Part shown: piece by piece, positions 12,241 to 12,781 of the stretch
How positions within the stretch are numbered: the first letter of the stretch is position 1
How the letters are laid out: each line of letters begins with the position of its first letter
Assembly: GCA_038251885.1 (NCBI GenBank)
Contig: JBBSAX010000150.1
Span: 1 to 12,781, forward strand
Length of the DNA: 12,781 nt
Source of the DNA: JAHCHG01 sp038251885
GTDB lineage: Bacteria > Acidobacteriota > Blastocatellia > Pyrinomonadales > Pyrinomonadaceae
Direction: 5' to 3'
Notes under the pieces: model-generated
Told to the model about the DNA's origin: nothing
Databases searched by the model: none
Seen by the model: only the letters and a program-made list of their open reading frames with translations
Position numbers and translations under genes: made by a program

Positions 12241-12781
12241 TCAATTAAAATTATAAACAATCACGCCCGTAACTTTTACAGTTTGTCCGGCTAACTCTGT
12301 CGGACGAAATTTCGCACGTCGCGCCGCATTTTCCGCAGATGAACGCAAAAGTGGATGACCGCTAACCGCTCTTGCCCGAATCACATTTCCGTCTTCATCA
12401 ATTAAAACCTGCACATTTACCGTGCCTTTGACATTAGCCGCTTTTGCCGCCGGCGGGTATGGCGGTGCCGGCAAACTTGTTGCTTTACCATTAACTACAC
12501 CTCCCGAAATCATTTTTGGCACGCGCTTCGGCGTTGGTCTTTCCGGCGGAAGCGGATCGTAGGCATTTCGGGAAAGTGAATTTGTTTCTAACACCTCTTC
12601 TACTTCGGGAGTCGGTGTTTTGTTTGCTGTTTTGGTTTCATCCGGCTTTGGTGTTGCGGTCGGTTTTGGTGTCGGCGTGGGCGAAGTTTTTAAATTCGTC
12701 ATTGTATTGATATTTGTCGCTGAATTTGTTTTGGTTTGATTTGAGTTATCAAGTATTTCTGCGTTTGAAACTTCAAAATTC
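12241..12781 (-). CDS. TonB C-terminal-domain protein, C-terminal part (5' end outside the window)
   Basis: An in-frame reading continues past the apparent ATG at 12702 to the window edge (visible residues begin NFEVSNAEILDNSNQ). That stretch is the same sort of Asn/Thr-rich linker as in the neighbouring gene, so the real start lies beyond 12781 and about 179 residues are seen. A Thr-Pro/Lys-Pro spacer (SPTPTPKPTATPKPDE) is followed by a TonB C-terminal domain with PYPPAAKAANVKGTVNVQVL, DEDGNV, HPLLRSSAENAAR and VIVYNFN. The domain is clearly paralogous to that of the adjacent gene, which suggests a tandem duplication. A zinc ribbon and membrane helix are expected upstream but cannot be seen. 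The 111-bp gap to the next gene is AT-rich, and I see no convincing promoter or terminator in it. Confidence 0.85.
   Translation of the reverse strand, partial: NFEVSNAEILDNSNQTKTNSATNINTMTNLKTSPTPTPKPTATPKPDETKTANKTPTPEVEEVLETNSLSRNAYDPLPPERPTPKRVPKMISGGVVNGKATSLPAPPYPPAAKAANVKGTVNVQVLIDEDGNVIRARAVSGHPLLRSSAENAARRAKFRPTELAGQTVKVTGVIVYNFN

Overview
The window looks like chromosomal DNA from an Acidobacteriota lineage, most likely class Blastocatellia (Pyrinomonadaceae-like). This is inferred from gene types rather than from a marker gene. The clues are an ECF sigma factor of the TIGR02999/PF07638 type next to a Ser/Thr kinase with TPR repeats, a secreted YVTN-type repeat protein ending in a carboxypeptidase-regulatory-like domain that finishes in FTALP, and membrane proteins with an N-terminal CPxC zinc ribbon and a TonB C-terminal domain. 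Base composition is moderately AT-rich, and intergenic DNA is clearly AT-rich.

Layout. (1) Positions 1-680, minus strand: tRNA-Tyr(GTA), tRNA-Gly(TCC), tRNA-Thr(GGT) and the first 74 codons of tuf (EF-Tu). This is the classical tRNA-tufB operon, behind a near-consensus promoter whose -35 box lies inside a palindrome. (2) Positions 687-4907, minus strand: xerD, a large TPR Ser/Thr kinase and an ECF sigma factor; transcription runs sigma, kinase, xerD. (3) Positions 5112-8545, plus strand: a small protein of unknown function and a 942-residue secreted protein with 16 propeller-type repeats. Both genes are preceded by the same leader element: a TCCG motif, a 30-31 bp spacer, then the 14-mer GAAGGACAAATTTT. 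(4) Positions 8602-9405, minus strand: a patatin-like phospholipase. (5) Positions 9411-9492: a palindrome of heptameric repeats in the divergent intergenic space. (6) Positions 9549-10922, plus strand: a cytoplasmic subtilisin-like S8 peptidase with an N-terminal zinc-ribbon-like module. (7) Positions 10923-11058: a perfect inverted pair of REP-like palindromes, each preceded by GGAG, filling the gap between two convergent genes. (8) Positions 11056-12781, minus strand: two tandem TonB C-terminal-domain proteins, the outer one cut by the window edge.

How the genes may work together. The tRNA-tuf part is housekeeping translation. The sigma factor and kinase form a signalling pair of a kind common in Acidobacteriota. 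The two genes diverging from it share an unusual leader, so they may be one regulon, possibly read by that sigma factor; this is inference. The TonB-like proteins probably span the envelope, but no ExbB/ExbD partner is present. The strongest candidates for something undescribed are the shared leader element, the unknown 162-residue protein, the zinc-ribbon S8 peptidase and the two palindromic repeat elements.
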